Positions 26,296-35,960 of a stretch of DNA of 64,000 nucleotides are shown here, piece after piece. The translations under genes and the position numbers were made by a program. The DNA comes from Nitrospira defluvii (lineage in GTDB: Bacteria; Nitrospirota; Nitrospiria; Nitrospirales; Nitrospiraceae). Each line of letters opens with the position of its first letter. Within the stretch, counting starts at the first letter, position 1. The DNA lies in assembly GCF_905220995.1 (NCBI RefSeq), contig NZ_CAJNBJ010000002.1, positions 434,001 through 498,000 on the forward strand, in the 5' to 3' direction. The notes beneath the pieces were generated by a model. That model saw nothing but the letters and a program-made list of their open reading frames with translations. It was not told the DNA's origin and ran no database searches.

Positions 26296-27440
26296 GAACC
26301 AGCCGCCTCCTTCCCCTGCTTATCAGCTTCCTTCTCGCGGGATGTGCAGAACTTGTCCCGGAGGTCGCGGGCCCTCCCCAGACCCGCGTGTTCGAGCTCG
26401 ACCGCCATCCGACCCGCCACCTTCGGATCAGGACAGAAGTACACCCAGATCATCTGGGCTGGACCCTGGCCATCGAGCAAGCGACAGCCGTGACCACCGC
26501 GGTTCAGACAGAGACATCCCAACACTATCGCCGCTACGTCTTCTCGCCCCTCTCGATCGTTCCCGGACTCTTCCAGTGTCCGTACGGCATGATCAAGTAC
26601 GTCCTCACGCTCGGCCACGCTTCGGATGAACCGATGCCTTACGGATGCCGACGACTTCTCATGCGAGAACCCCTTCAGGGCTCCATCCTCCTACCCAGCA
26701 ACATTCACCGCACCCTCGAGCTGACGGAACGATGGGAGCCGGTGAAGGGAGGCTGGATTGACGTGAAATGGGCCGGGCAGACAGATCTACTCGCGACGTA
26801 TCCGACTCCCGCTATGAGGACAGTCCTCCGACTAGCGCATCTCCTCCGGAACGATCAGGCAAGGGCTACGTCACAGGAAGCGCACACAGGCAGATTGGAA
26901 GTGAACTATAGGCAGGGACCACATACCATCACGACGATGCTCGACGTCTCACCGAAACAGCTCACCAAAGCTTACCAGGCCGCGACTCATTCCATTCCGG
27001 CCGAGCGCTGGCCTCATCCGCTCGTCGTTCAGGTCGCCAAACTTCAAGGATTCCCTACCGTACTCGAAGAGGTCATCGAGGCGTCTCTTGCGAAACACTT
27101 CTTGCAGGCACAGATCTGTTTCGTCGCTGACGATCCAACAAAATCCAGAATCATCGAGGAACAACAGTTTCAACTCAGCGGCCGGGTCCATGACAGCCAA
27201 CAGGTGGCGCTCGGCCGCTGGATTCCGGCCACCGTACTTATCACCGGAAACATCGATACTACCCAGACAGCAGCCGAGGTCGTCCTGCAAGTATCGTCGA
27301 TCCCCTCTGGAGAAGTCCTCGGAACGATCCGCCTCCCAGTCACTCCCACCACCGCATTCCCTATGGCTTCAATGCTCTCCGAGGACCTCCGGCTTATCAC
27401 CGCTCAAGCACCAAAAACACCTTGCGGAAGCTTCCCATGA
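26292..27440 (+). CDS. Lipoprotein, CsgG/FlgO-like C-terminus
   Basis: A 382-residue predicted lipoprotein with a textbook signal (MRTSRLLPLLISFLLAGC). The domain order matches the upstream paralogue: LRIRTEVHPDHLGW, a FQCPYGMI segment, a middle beta-rich part, and a C-terminal CsgG-like strand pattern (VVLQVSSIPSGEVLGTI). An alternative ATG at 26277 would add five residues before the signal. The two genes are translationally coupled. They may build an outer-membrane complex on the transfer apparatus; this is inference. Confidence 0.6.
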   Translation: MRTSRLLPLLISFLLAGCAELVPEVAGPPQTRVFELDRHPTRHLRIRTEVHPDHLGWTLAIEQATAVTTAVQTETSQHYRRYVFSPLSIVPGLFQCPYGMIKYVLTLGHASDEPMPYGCRRLLMREPLQGSILLPSNIHRTLELTERWEPVKGGWIDVKWAGQTDLLATYPTPAMRTVLRLAHLLRNDQARATSQEAHTGRLEVNYRQGPHTITTMLDVSPKQLTKAYQAATHSIPAERWPHPLVVQVAKLQGFPTVLEEVIEASLAKHFLQAQICFVADDPTKSRIIEEQQFQLSGRVHDSQQVALGRWIPATVLITGNIDTTQTAAEVVLQVSSIPSGEVLGTIRLPVTPTTAFPMASMLSEDLRLITAQAPKTPCGSFP

Positions 27441-27463
27441 CATAGCCATAGAAAATCGAGCGC

Positions 27464-27539
27464 GTCTAACGTCTGAATTCACCGGCCTGCGCGGCTTTTC
27501 GCGCACGTCCGGTGGAATGATGGGATCGGCGTCATAGGC
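27464..27539 (-). mobile_element. attC-like recombination site
   Basis: Directly after the stop codon of the minus-strand gene. On the minus strand it ends in GTTAGAC, matching the GTTRRRY integron core. The inner arms pair as in attC: TGAATT-CACCGG and CCGGTGGAATGA with one extra base on one side, and a TGCGCG/CGCGCA terminal stem. The outer box next to the stop codon (GCCTATGAC) is degenerate relative to RYYYAAC. Confidence 0.55.
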
Positions 27540-28270
27540 TACCGCCTGCTATCAACAATGCGAAGCAAGTGGCTCGCCAAGATGACCATTTCTTGGGCTT
27601 CCGTCGCGTCGCTGATGGAAACAGTGCGATGAGAATGTGGGTTCTTGTATGAACCGATTGCTCCGGCAAACAAATGTGCCAATGCCTCACGCTCCGCCTC
27701 GGGCTGCTGCAAATTAGAGAGCGGACCGGTCATTTTGTCGAATGCCTTGCGCATTAGCGCGGTTCCAATATCCGTATCGGCAAAGTGTCCGGCCTCTCGC
27801 ACAGCTACTTCGACCGCCCGAAATGCCTTGAACACTGCGGTTTCTAAGTCACCGCGAACAATGTCGAGCCAGACTTCATCGGCTATTGACGGATGCAACA
27901 ATGCCTTCGGGAACGCAACGCTGCGCGCATAAGTCTTGAACGAGTCGTTAGCCAATATTGTTCGGGCGCGGCGGCTCAGAAGCATCCATCCATTGTTCCC
28001 GTTCGTTCTTGGCTCCGGAATCAGAAGGCCCTGCACCGACAGCCAATTCCATGCCTCGGCAAGCGCCAACTCAGCATCTCGTTTCCGGTTCTGGGGATAG
28101 CCGTCCGAGGCTCCTGGAGTACCGTGAATGTCTGACACCAAGGACTGTAGGTGAATGAGGCCGTTTTGCCGGCGCTCATGGGCGAGCCGCAGAACGACCT
28201 CAGCAAGTTCTTCAGGCGCTAGTGCCACAAGCACGTCTACGTCGGGGATTACTGATGTCAAAGTGGCCAT
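27539..28270 (-). CDS. TIGR02391-like (Ymh) protein, integron cassette type
   Basis: A 243-residue protein resembling the TIGR02391 (Hypoth_ymh) family, recognisable by the C-terminal HLFAGAIGSYKNPHSHR segment and ETAVFKAFRAVEVAVRE. The family is frequent in mobile and defence contexts; the NPxSHR motif suggests a HEPN-like RNase, but the biochemistry is not established. Codon use is less GC-biased than in the tra genes. An attC-like site abuts the stop codon, so this is probably a captured gene cassette. Confidence 0.65.
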   Translation of the reverse strand: MATLTSVIPDVDVLVALAPEELAEVVLRLAHERRQNGLIHLQSLVSDIHGTPGASDGYPQNRKRDAELALAEAWNWLSVQGLLIPEPRTNGNNGWMLLSRRARTILANDSFKTYARSVAFPKALLHPSIADEVWLDIVRGDLETAVFKAFRAVEVAVREAGHFADTDIGTALMRKAFDKMTGPLSNLQQPEAEREALAHLFAGAIGSYKNPHSHRTVSISDATEAQEMVILASHLLRIVDSRR

Positions 28271-28644
28271 GATATAGGGGCGTAGAAATATGACGCCGAA
28301 CTAATAAGTCTGCTGCAGGCTTTCCCCGCAGTATATTGAGGCAACCTGAATAATGTGCCGATGCCCAAGTTTACTTCGAACTCACACACTTATCCATCGC
28401 TCCGTCTGGTGCCAATCACTGAGATAGGCTGCCAATCCTGCAGTCCATCCGGCTATCAGCCCGCGGTGTATCTCGACCAATCACTTTGAGTCAGAGGCAG
28501 TCAGCCGGGCTGTTTATTCCACGCCCGCCTCGCCTCTCTGTCTTCGCATCTTGCACCAGATCAGTCGTAGCCCAACATCAAAAGGTGTGATGACCCTCCT
28601 CAAGAACAATACGACTTGATAACCGTCATCACGCCAGGGAACCG
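28271..28644. other. 374-base gap, no supported gene
   Basis: No convincing ORF on either strand. A weak integron-core-like GTTCGGC lies on the minus strand near 28300, a possible other end of the cassette. Short inverted repeats (CTGC/GCAG around 28311-28333) are present. No function is apparent. Confidence 0.35.
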
Positions 28645-28875
28645 CTAATCATTATCGCAGAGAGAGTCTTCTCCTCTCCCATAGGTGTTGCCATGAACAT
28701 CGATGATCTCATCGATCATGGGGTAACCGGTTCCTGGATTAAGTTCCTCCCTGCTGGACTCAGGATCAGGATCCAACAGACCCAACTCATCTCCTCGTTG
28801 AGATAGCTCCCATCCGAGGCCCTTCCACCAGTTCTTCAGCCGCCGCCAGAAGACCTCTAATTGAGTCCACATCAT
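28645..28875 (-). CDS. Small acidic protein, possible
   Basis: A 76-residue ORF with a Trp-rich amphipathic N-terminus (WTQLEVFWRRLKNWWKGLGW) and an acidic tail. The ribosome site is weak. It precedes the cassette gene and follows traG on the same strand. The residue pattern looks protein-like, but there is no family match. Confidence 0.4.
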   Translation of the reverse strand: MMWTQLEVFWRRLKNWWKGLGWELSQRGDELGLLDPDPESSREELNPGTGYPMIDEIIDVHGNTYGRGEDSLCDND

Positions 28876-29014
28876 GATGAGTGAACCTACATGTTGTCAG
28901 GCGAAAGTTTACCTAAATTGACGAACAGTAGCCATTTTCAATGCTACCCGCGTGACAAGCGATAGTGTTCCGATCCCGCTACACGCATCAAGCACTCCTA
29001 TTGATGCGAAGGGA

Positions 29015-32000
29015 TCACGGTTGAATGTGCTTACCAGCGCCCTTCGCCCCAGTAATATCGATCCCGCTTTTCTTGAGGGCATGCGTAAGATCCTCCTGGA
29101 ACCTCTGGAGATCCTCCATACTCTGCGGCGAAGTCCCCAGCCCAGGCTGCATGCCAGGCCGACCAGTGGGACCTCCTTCTGGAAGTGGTCCTCCTTTTGG
29201 ACCTGCAGCGCCGGTTCCGCCTCCGAATGCCCCGCCAAGTCGCCGACCTGTCATAGCCAAATTACCGGCACCCGTTACAATGTCAACAGCGGTTTTGCCG
29301 GCCCCAATCGCTTTTAAAGTTTGCTTCGCCCCGCTGTCTTCATTGGTGAGTTCTTTCGCATCCCAGTGCCCAAACACAGCATACTCGGCGCCGATGTTCA
29401 CCCGTCGCTGGAGTTCCTGCCTGTACACATCCCATTCGATCACCTGTATGCCGCTATCCCCTTTCTCATAGAGCAGCTTTCCGTCAGGCCCAATAACCTG
29501 GGTCGAGGCCAAGCCACTCGATTCCACCTCGTTCTTGGAAAGCGAACGGAAATTCGTCAATCCCGGTCCACCAGACGTGGGCTGAGCGGTCTCGGCCACT
29601 CCCCATTGCGCCTTTCCATCGACCACCTTGTAGTTCCACGTCTTCCCATACTGGCCGCTCTGAAATTCGGCGTAGACCACGTTCCCTTGTTCATCCATGA
29701 AGCCACGCATCTGCACGGGATGATGTTGCCCCTGATGGACGGGATCGGGAATCCACTTGGTGCCGCTGAACATGCGTGTGTTATGCATTTCGGAGAGAGT
29801 CCCACCCTGCATCCGATGGAATTCCTCGAACCGCTCGACGAAATGCCCGCCTGTTTCATGGGTGTAGTCATGGAACAGGTCGGTCTTTCTCCCGCCTGTT
29901 CCGATATCCGAGAGGATCTCTCTCGTGCCATTCCCTGCTTGCGGCCCCAGCGTCAATGTCCGAGCGGTCCCGTCCGCGCCGATCTGTTCGGTAGAAAGGG
30001 TCGTGTAGGTCGCCACGGAGGCATGCGAATCGGGATCTTGATGCATGTCAATGAAGCCGGTCTCGTATTCTTTCGTCAGCGGATTCTGCTTCATCACGAA
30101 CGCCTGGCTCCTCAGGTCATTGACCACGCTGCCCTCCAGCAGGTTCCCTTCCTGATCGAACAGGCCGAAGAAATGTCCCTTGTGGGTCTGCCCGGTCGTC
30201 CCATCCTTCCACTGAATCGGTTTGTCTTTGAGGTATTGTTCCTTTTCCTGCCATCCCATCACGTGTGACACATAGTCCCACAGTTCTGTCTTTCGGCCTC
30301 CCTCCGCGTGGCTGAAGATTGCTTCTCCCGTCTGATTGCTTCTCACGCCGCGGACGGCAACCTCCTGCCCGCGATACTGGTCAAGCGTCAGAAATTCCAC
30401 CCCTTCCCTGCTCTGCCCGGCAGCGATGTGAAAATCTCCCTGGTGGTCGTAATTGCCGGTCAAGGATTTCGTCACCCCTCCGGGAATTGAATAAGACAGA
30501 CTGACCGACGTGGGGACGCGCCGCTCCTGGCCGTTGGCAAGCTGGATCACGTTCCCTTCCTCGTGCGTCGCCACCTGCCTGATCACCGCCTCATTCTCGG
30601 GAAGAAGCCCGATGATCCGTTGAAGCCTCACGCCATCCGCAGTGTAGCTCTTGCCGCCGTTGTCACCGGTCTTGTAGACATACTCCATCCCCGCATCGAC
30701 GAAGCGATCCTTGTTGCTCCGCTCTGTCCCACCCGCCGTCGCTTGGAGAAACTTCCTTCCCTCTGCATCGACATGGATCTCCCCTGAATAGGCAGCCTTG
30801 TGGTCGCCCTTGGTGCTTTCGATTTCATACGTGAGGGGATTGTGCTGGAACTTTTCATCTGATCCCACAGTCACACGACCGAATTCCCTCGCCTTGCCCT
30901 GAATCGTCTCCATCTCCCCGTCCAGTTTGCGCACGTCAATGCTCTCCGCCGCCTCGCGAGTATAAAAGGTGCCATCGGCGCTGTGGTAGTAGCGGAGATT
31001 GGCATCCTCTCTCAGCACCTCCCCGACGACGCCCTCTTTATAGCCTCCCTGCGAGACGGCGAAGACCGAGATCCCGTTGATCTTCTGTCCGGTGAGTCGT
31101 CCCTTGTATTCGCGGGTCGGGCCGTCGCCGGAGGTCACCAGCTGCCCTTCGCCCCAGAAGTCCTCGTGGCCGAGGCGCAGACCCGAACGTGAGAGGGTGC
31201 CGGTGACCGGTTCCTGCCGGCCATCGGGATGGACCGCCCAGGCCATGACAGGACCCGTTTCGCTGACCTGTTGCGGCCCCCACTGCGTGCTCGTCTCGAC
31301 CCGGCTCACGCCATCCTTAATCGAGGAATCCACGCGGCGGACGGTTCTTCCCGTTTCCTGGTTGTATTCTTCCCGGACCGAGTGGAGGACACCATCATGC
31401 TCGTAGCTGAAACTTTTATCGATCGTGGCCCCGCGGACTTCGAACTGTTTCTGCACTATCCGGCCGGCCGCGTGATCGAACTCGTCGCGACGGAACGCGC
31501 CGCTCTCATACCAGGCGCCGGTGGGAGCCAGCTCGCTCGCGCGCCGCGAGAACCCTCCCGTCGGCCCCTGGTAGGTCACCATGCCGTTCGCCCCGATGCG
31601 GGTCGTCCCGCCATCAGCGTGATGTAGAGTCGAGACCCCTGTTTGCGCATCGACCCGCAGGCCGCCGACGCCAACCGGGACTGTATAGCTCTCTTGCGAC
31701 GCGGAACGTCCTGCAGTCTCCATCCGAACCGGCTCCATCAGATAGGACGGTGGTTCCGACATGACCTGCCCGTGACCACGAGCGAACCGCCCTGCTTCCT
31801 GGCCGGCGGCAGAGAGAGGAGCGGAGAGACTTCCGGTGAGCGAAGAGGCGAGATTCCCTCCGGCCCAGACCAGGCCCCAGGCGACGGCCGGTACCGCCAG
31901 CGTGAGATCCGTCGCCATGGAATTGATCCCGACGATGTACTCTCGGATCGGGTCGAACGAATTGAACGTGATGGCGTCGGCGAACCCCGAATTGATGATG

Positions 32001-33184
32001 AGATCCTTGACCTTGGCGTTAGCTTCGAAATACATGACGAAATTTACGACCGCATAGAGCGGCCCCCACATGGCGAGCCATGCGAAGCTCCGCCCGTAGA
32101 GGCCGAGGACCCGAGTCATGGAGCCGGACAGGGCCATCACGGCGATGAACGGGGTGACCAGATACACCAGGCCTTCCGCGACCGTTCGGAGCACGGGGAG
32201 GAACTTCGCGGCGATATAGGACTTGGTATAGGCCTGATACTTCAAATCCTGGGTTGTGGCCTCCTGAGCCAGCTTCACTGCCGACGGCACATCGTTCATC
32301 GTCTTGGCCCTCTGGGCCCATGCCTCCTTCCAGGCCTTCACGATCACGATATTCCGGAGAACCTGGTCCGAAGTCTGTCCCGGCACACCGAGCAGGGTCG
32401 TCCGGAGTTGATCAATCACTGGCAACTCGTCTCCAGGAGTCGCAGGGTCCGCACCGAGCGACGAACGCAGCTTCTGGGTGGCTTCCAGATATTCGGGCGC
32501 CGGTGTCGTAAAGCCCGGCGTGATGACGTTCGCGTAGAAGTCCGTGCAGAGCTGCGCAGTGGGCTGGATATTGCCATTCTGATACCACGGTGAACTCAGA
32601 GCGGGATTGGTCGCCGCGATCGCGCCAAGAGCATCGGTCGCCTTCTCCACAGCCGTGCGGTTCAGTTGGTTGTAGTCGATCTCCTTCAGCGTGCAGTTCA
32701 TGAGATACTGGACGAGGTTTTTCCACAGATCGCTGTCAGGGAGCGTGAAGTCGAGCAGCTTCTGCGTCTCGAACAACGGGCGGTTGATCACCGATCCCGT
32801 GGAACGATAGCCGGTCGGCAACAAGAGCGCCGTCTCGGTGATGGAGGTGAGGTGATACCCCACCTGACCAGAGACGTAGGCCGGAAACGCGATCAGCACC
32901 GGCACCCCGGTCACGATCGTGTCGGGCACCGCCGCATTGACCTGATCTTCGATCGAGACGTCGGCCGTCACGAATACCGAGGCGTACAGCAGCCCGACCG
33001 CGCCGATCAGTAGGGGGCCGAGGAACCGACGGTTGAAGGTCACATGGAGCAAGGCGAAGACCACCAGGCCGAGCAGGCCGAGCCTGAAGAGGCTTTCATA
33101 AGCCCCCGTGGTCATCATCACCTTGAGGCCCGTGATCACCGCCGCGATGACATCCCCGTTCCCGAACGTAAAGATCTGCCACAT
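29015..33184 (-). CDS. traG: TraG-like mating-pair stabilisation protein, very large
   Basis: A 1389-residue inner-membrane protein (F TraG is 938). The N-terminus (MWQIFTFGNGDVIAAVITGL, several membrane helices to about residue 110, then helices near 330-450) matches the TraG N-terminal family. The 900-residue C-terminal part is soluble, Gly/Thr/Asp-rich, with many short beta-type units (for example DGGTTRIGANGMVTYQ). In F, this part acts in mating-pair stabilisation and surface-exclusion signalling. Last gene of the main tra operon, after traH. Confidence 0.8.
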   Translation of the reverse strand: MWQIFTFGNGDVIAAVITGLKVMMTTGAYESLFRLGLLGLVVFALLHVTFNRRFLGPLLIGAVGLLYASVFVTADVSIEDQVNAAVPDTIVTGVPVLIAFPAYVSGQVGYHLTSITETALLLPTGYRSTGSVINRPLFETQKLLDFTLPDSDLWKNLVQYLMNCTLKEIDYNQLNRTAVEKATDALGAIAATNPALSSPWYQNGNIQPTAQLCTDFYANVITPGFTTPAPEYLEATQKLRSSLGADPATPGDELPVIDQLRTTLLGVPGQTSDQVLRNIVIVKAWKEAWAQRAKTMNDVPSAVKLAQEATTQDLKYQAYTKSYIAAKFLPVLRTVAEGLVYLVTPFIAVMALSGSMTRVLGLYGRSFAWLAMWGPLYAVVNFVMYFEANAKVKDLIINSGFADAITFNSFDPIREYIVGINSMATDLTLAVPAVAWGLVWAGGNLASSLTGSLSAPLSAAGQEAGRFARGHGQVMSEPPSYLMEPVRMETAGRSASQESYTVPVGVGGLRVDAQTGVSTLHHADGGTTRIGANGMVTYQGPTGGFSRRASELAPTGAWYESGAFRRDEFDHAAGRIVQKQFEVRGATIDKSFSYEHDGVLHSVREEYNQETGRTVRRVDSSIKDGVSRVETSTQWGPQQVSETGPVMAWAVHPDGRQEPVTGTLSRSGLRLGHEDFWGEGQLVTSGDGPTREYKGRLTGQKINGISVFAVSQGGYKEGVVGEVLREDANLRYYHSADGTFYTREAAESIDVRKLDGEMETIQGKAREFGRVTVGSDEKFQHNPLTYEIESTKGDHKAAYSGEIHVDAEGRKFLQATAGGTERSNKDRFVDAGMEYVYKTGDNGGKSYTADGVRLQRIIGLLPENEAVIRQVATHEEGNVIQLANGQERRVPTSVSLSYSIPGGVTKSLTGNYDHQGDFHIAAGQSREGVEFLTLDQYRGQEVAVRGVRSNQTGEAIFSHAEGGRKTELWDYVSHVMGWQEKEQYLKDKPIQWKDGTTGQTHKGHFFGLFDQEGNLLEGSVVNDLRSQAFVMKQNPLTKEYETGFIDMHQDPDSHASVATYTTLSTEQIGADGTARTLTLGPQAGNGTREILSDIGTGGRKTDLFHDYTHETGGHFVERFEEFHRMQGGTLSEMHNTRMFSGTKWIPDPVHQGQHHPVQMRGFMDEQGNVVYAEFQSGQYGKTWNYKVVDGKAQWGVAETAQPTSGGPGLTNFRSLSKNEVESSGLASTQVIGPDGKLLYEKGDSGIQVIEWDVYRQELQRRVNIGAEYAVFGHWDAKELTNEDSGAKQTLKAIGAGKTAVDIVTGAGNLAMTGRRLGGAFGGGTGAAGPKGGPLPEGGPTGRPGMQPGLGTSPQSMEDLQRFQEDLTHALKKSGIDITGAKGAGKHIQP

Positions 33185-33217
33185 TGGCTGTCCGCTCCGG
33201 CCTCAGCTCACGGCACC

Positions 33218-34561
33218 CTAGCGGGCCGTGCGATACTGTCCCTGCTCCAGGGCCATCTTTGTGACGTTGTAGATATTCTGGAGGTGGGCCGAACGCTTCG
33301 CTGCCTCGGCGTAGGCTTCGGCGAGCACCTCGTGCGCCTCTTTCCGGAATTCAGCCGTATCCACGGCAAAGCTGGGCTTGAGCTGTTTGATCTTGGCCCC
33401 CTGCTGGATCGCGTTGTTCACGGCCCACTCCATCCATTGAATCGCCATTTCGATGGCCACCACCTCGCTCGTCATCCGTACCAACTGGGTCGCGACTTCA
33501 TTCGGATGCCCGTAATCCGTCAAGATCTTCAGCACCGGGATCGGGCTCATGTTCACCAGCGTCACATCCGCCGCGCTCATCGCGGTCTTACTATAGAGAT
33601 TGGTCACGATGTTCTGCAGCGCCGTTGCCGTGCGGCTCTTGAACCCTTCCATCGCCGTTTCATTCTGAGGCTGGATCTGGAGGCATTGGGCGGGATCATC
33701 GGTGCAGGCGTAGACCCGGACGGTCTCCGCCGGCACCACATCGATCAAGTCGGAGAAGTTGATCGTGGGCGGATGATACTCGGACTGGCCCTGGTCATTC
33801 ACAATGATTGTGCCGGTCGTCGACATGATGATGCGAGCGGTCTGATCTTCCACTCCTGCCTGCTTCAAGACGTTCCACACGAGATTCCCCGTGATGTCGT
33901 ATTCCGTGCCCTTCAGAGCCGCTGCCGCATCAGCCGACGTATTATCCTGGGCGCTGTCCCGATCTTCCCACGGATCCCCGGTGATGCCGGTTTGGGTCTT
34001 GAACTGCTGCCATTTCCGGTACGCGTACTGGTTGAGCTTGTCCGGATCCTTCATGCTCTGGGCGAGCGCTTCCCCCACCTCCTGTCCGGCCTGGCACGGT
34101 TGAATCCGGCCCAGCGCATTCAACGTCCTGGACGCGGTCTCGATCATGTTGAGGACGTTCGAGCAGGTCTCGCAGAGTTCTTTCATCGCGAGCTGGAAGG
34201 CATAGCCCAACACCACGGACCCGCCGAACTGCTGGAGCATATCGACGTACCGGTTCAGCTTGGCGTAGGAGAAACTGCCCAGGTACGTGTCGATGCCCGC
34301 GCAGCCCCGCCGGAACCGTGGAGGGTTGATATTCCAGAGCGAGAAGTTGTCGTTGTTCAGCCGGATCGAGTAGGCGCCCGCGGCGAGATACCCGCGGCTT
34401 TGGCTCTCATAGGCCCCCGGTATCGCCGTGCTGACGACGCCCCAGCTATCGAACATGGACTGGAGGGAATCATTGACGCTCTGAGCCGAGGCGACGGCCG
34501 GCATCCAGACCATCGCGCCGACGATGAACAGGGTCCGCAGTATCCGTGTTGCCATAGTCAC
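33218..34561 (-). CDS. traH: TraH pilus assembly protein
   Basis: A 447-residue periplasmic protein, close to F TraH (458). A signal peptide (about residues 1-26, ending ASAQ) is followed by the TraH pattern: GYLAAGAYSIRLNN near the N-terminus, PPRFRRGCAGIDTYLGSFSY, then LCETCSNVLN. TraH is required for pilus assembly and partitions to the outer membrane with TraF and TraU. It lies between traF and traG as in F. Confidence 0.9.
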   Translation of the reverse strand: MTMATRILRTLFIVGAMVWMPAVASAQSVNDSLQSMFDSWGVVSTAIPGAYESQSRGYLAAGAYSIRLNNDNFSLWNINPPRFRRGCAGIDTYLGSFSYAKLNRYVDMLQQFGGSVVLGYAFQLAMKELCETCSNVLNMIETASRTLNALGRIQPCQAGQEVGEALAQSMKDPDKLNQYAYRKWQQFKTQTGITGDPWEDRDSAQDNTSADAAAALKGTEYDITGNLVWNVLKQAGVEDQTARIIMSTTGTIIVNDQGQSEYHPPTINFSDLIDVVPAETVRVYACTDDPAQCLQIQPQNETAMEGFKSRTATALQNIVTNLYSKTAMSAADVTLVNMSPIPVLKILTDYGHPNEVATQLVRMTSEVVAIEMAIQWMEWAVNNAIQQGAKIKQLKPSFAVDTAEFRKEAHEVLAEAYAEAAKRSAHLQNIYNVTKMALEQGQYRTAR

Positions 34562-34573
34562 CTCTTCGGGCTG

Positions 34574-35512
34574 TTACGAATCGCCCGCTTTTCTCCTCAA
34601 CTGAGGGCGCTGCTTCAGGATCGTGAGCACACGCTCGCGAAGCTCGTTGAATGTCATGACACCGGAGCCGATCGGGACCAGGAAGTTTTCTTGGGGTATC
34701 GCGAGATAGATCGTCGGGACCTTCTGCAATGACACGCGTTCGGCCATGCCGTTGTCCGCCGCAGCCTTCGGGAATTCCTTCAGCCCCTGCCCGTCCAGGG
34801 TGACCGGAAAGACCTCGATCTGGTAGGTATCGGCGAACAGCTTCAGAATCTTCGACTGCTCCTGGCAAAATCGACAGGTGGACGTGAAGAAGAAGAACAG
34901 GCCGACATGGTTCGCCCTTGCGGATGAGAGGAGCCGCTCGTCCACCTCTTGCGTCGCCTGTGCCTCCACGTCGTGGCCGAACTGCGAGGTCGGATGCTCG
35001 GTCGCAAAATCGAGCTGCGGGTTCGTAAACATCGCCAACTGCCACATGGACGTGAAGTCCTCGGAGCGCTTGAACACGGCGCGTTGCGCGATGATGTACG
35101 TCTTCACGGTCTCTGGAGTGGGGGCATCCAACGCGGCCTCGCGTTTGGCCGAGGCCAACTCCCTCAGCATCCCAGCCGGCAGCGTGCTCAAGTCTTCCTG
35201 TTCGATAGGGACCCGCTTGAGGAGGCTGCGATACTTGGCGGGGTCCAGCCAGGCTTCGAGCGGAAGAGTGGCCAACGTCACCGGTCTGACAACCGCATCC
35301 GTTTCGTCTTCCTCGACCGGATCCTGATACCAGAACCATCCCTCCCTGGCTCGCTCATAAAACTCATTCGCCAAGCGGGAAGAGGACGGATGCTGGTCAG
35401 GGAGAGACCCGGCCCGCGCGACAACCGGCGCGAGCACCGCACAGACCATCACGATGAATCCTCGCACGATCTTTTTTCTCACACTCCTACTCCACCAGAA
35501 ACCAAACTCCAT
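34574..35512 (-). CDS. traF: TraF periplasmic thioredoxin-fold protein
   Basis: Conjugal-transfer TraF (about 312 residues) with a signal peptide (FIVMVCAVLAPVVARA) and a thioredoxin-like C-terminal domain. Unlike F TraF, the active-site motif CRFC is intact (FFFTSTCRFCQEQ), and the cis-Pro motif VPTIYL is present, so it may be redox-active. The start at ATG 35512 is chosen because GAGGG lies upstream; in-frame starts up to 35563 exist. It is separated from traU by the inserted recombinase trio. Confidence 0.85.
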   Translation of the reverse strand: MEFGFWWSRSVRKKIVRGFIVMVCAVLAPVVARAGSLPDQHPSSSRLANEFYERAREGWFWYQDPVEEDETDAVVRPVTLATLPLEAWLDPAKYRSLLKRVPIEQEDLSTLPAGMLRELASAKREAALDAPTPETVKTYIIAQRAVFKRSEDFTSMWQLAMFTNPQLDFATEHPTSQFGHDVEAQATQEVDERLLSSARANHVGLFFFFTSTCRFCQEQSKILKLFADTYQIEVFPVTLDGQGLKEFPKAAADNGMAERVSLQKVPTIYLAIPQENFLVPIGSGVMTFNELRERVLTILKQRPQLRRKAGDS

Positions 35513-35960
35513 TCTGAGTAACCCTCGCACAGTCGCCCATCGCCGGAGAGCCATGAAGTACAACGCCGCGTCCAGCTGGGGACTGGTAAAGGGGTGATTT
35601 TCGTAATAGGGGGTATTCTTCCATTCCTAACCCTCTTTCCGGTAAGGGGCTCTCTCTCCATTCGTCCCATGGCCTAATTGAAACCTTGCGGCCCCCAACT
35701 TAGTAATACGTCCCCGTCATAGCACGCGGCGGATCGATGGCTGGCAGCAGCTCAGTGCGATCCTGACCGCCTTGGAGAGTACCGCGGCTACCTGAGGGGG
35801 GATCTGGAGGTCAGGCCGGATGCCGATCGCCTCGTATAAGGGAAATGTGGAGGTTATTTTGTAGAGTCAATGCGGGGAGAAGCCAATTTCTACGGAAATC
35901 GGGGACACGACCCCACGGCCGAGCGTCACGGCCAGAGACGACAGTACAGCTCATTTCTCA
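35513..35960. other. Gap between the recombinase trio and traF
   Basis: About 450 bases without a supported gene; it probably contains the left end of the inserted recombinase element and the remaining traU-traF spacer. No terminal inverted repeat matching the other end was found. Confidence 0.35.

Noticed and set aside
11331-28350. A shared 13-mer ATTGAGGCAACCT at about 11331 and 28338
   Set aside because: A match of this length is expected by chance several times in a window of this size, and no flanking similarity extends it.
33044-34732. A 562-codon plus-strand ORF opposite traH and the end of traG
   Set aside because: Antisense to recognised TraH and TraG sequence; composition (Arg/His/Asp-rich) fits a shadow frame.
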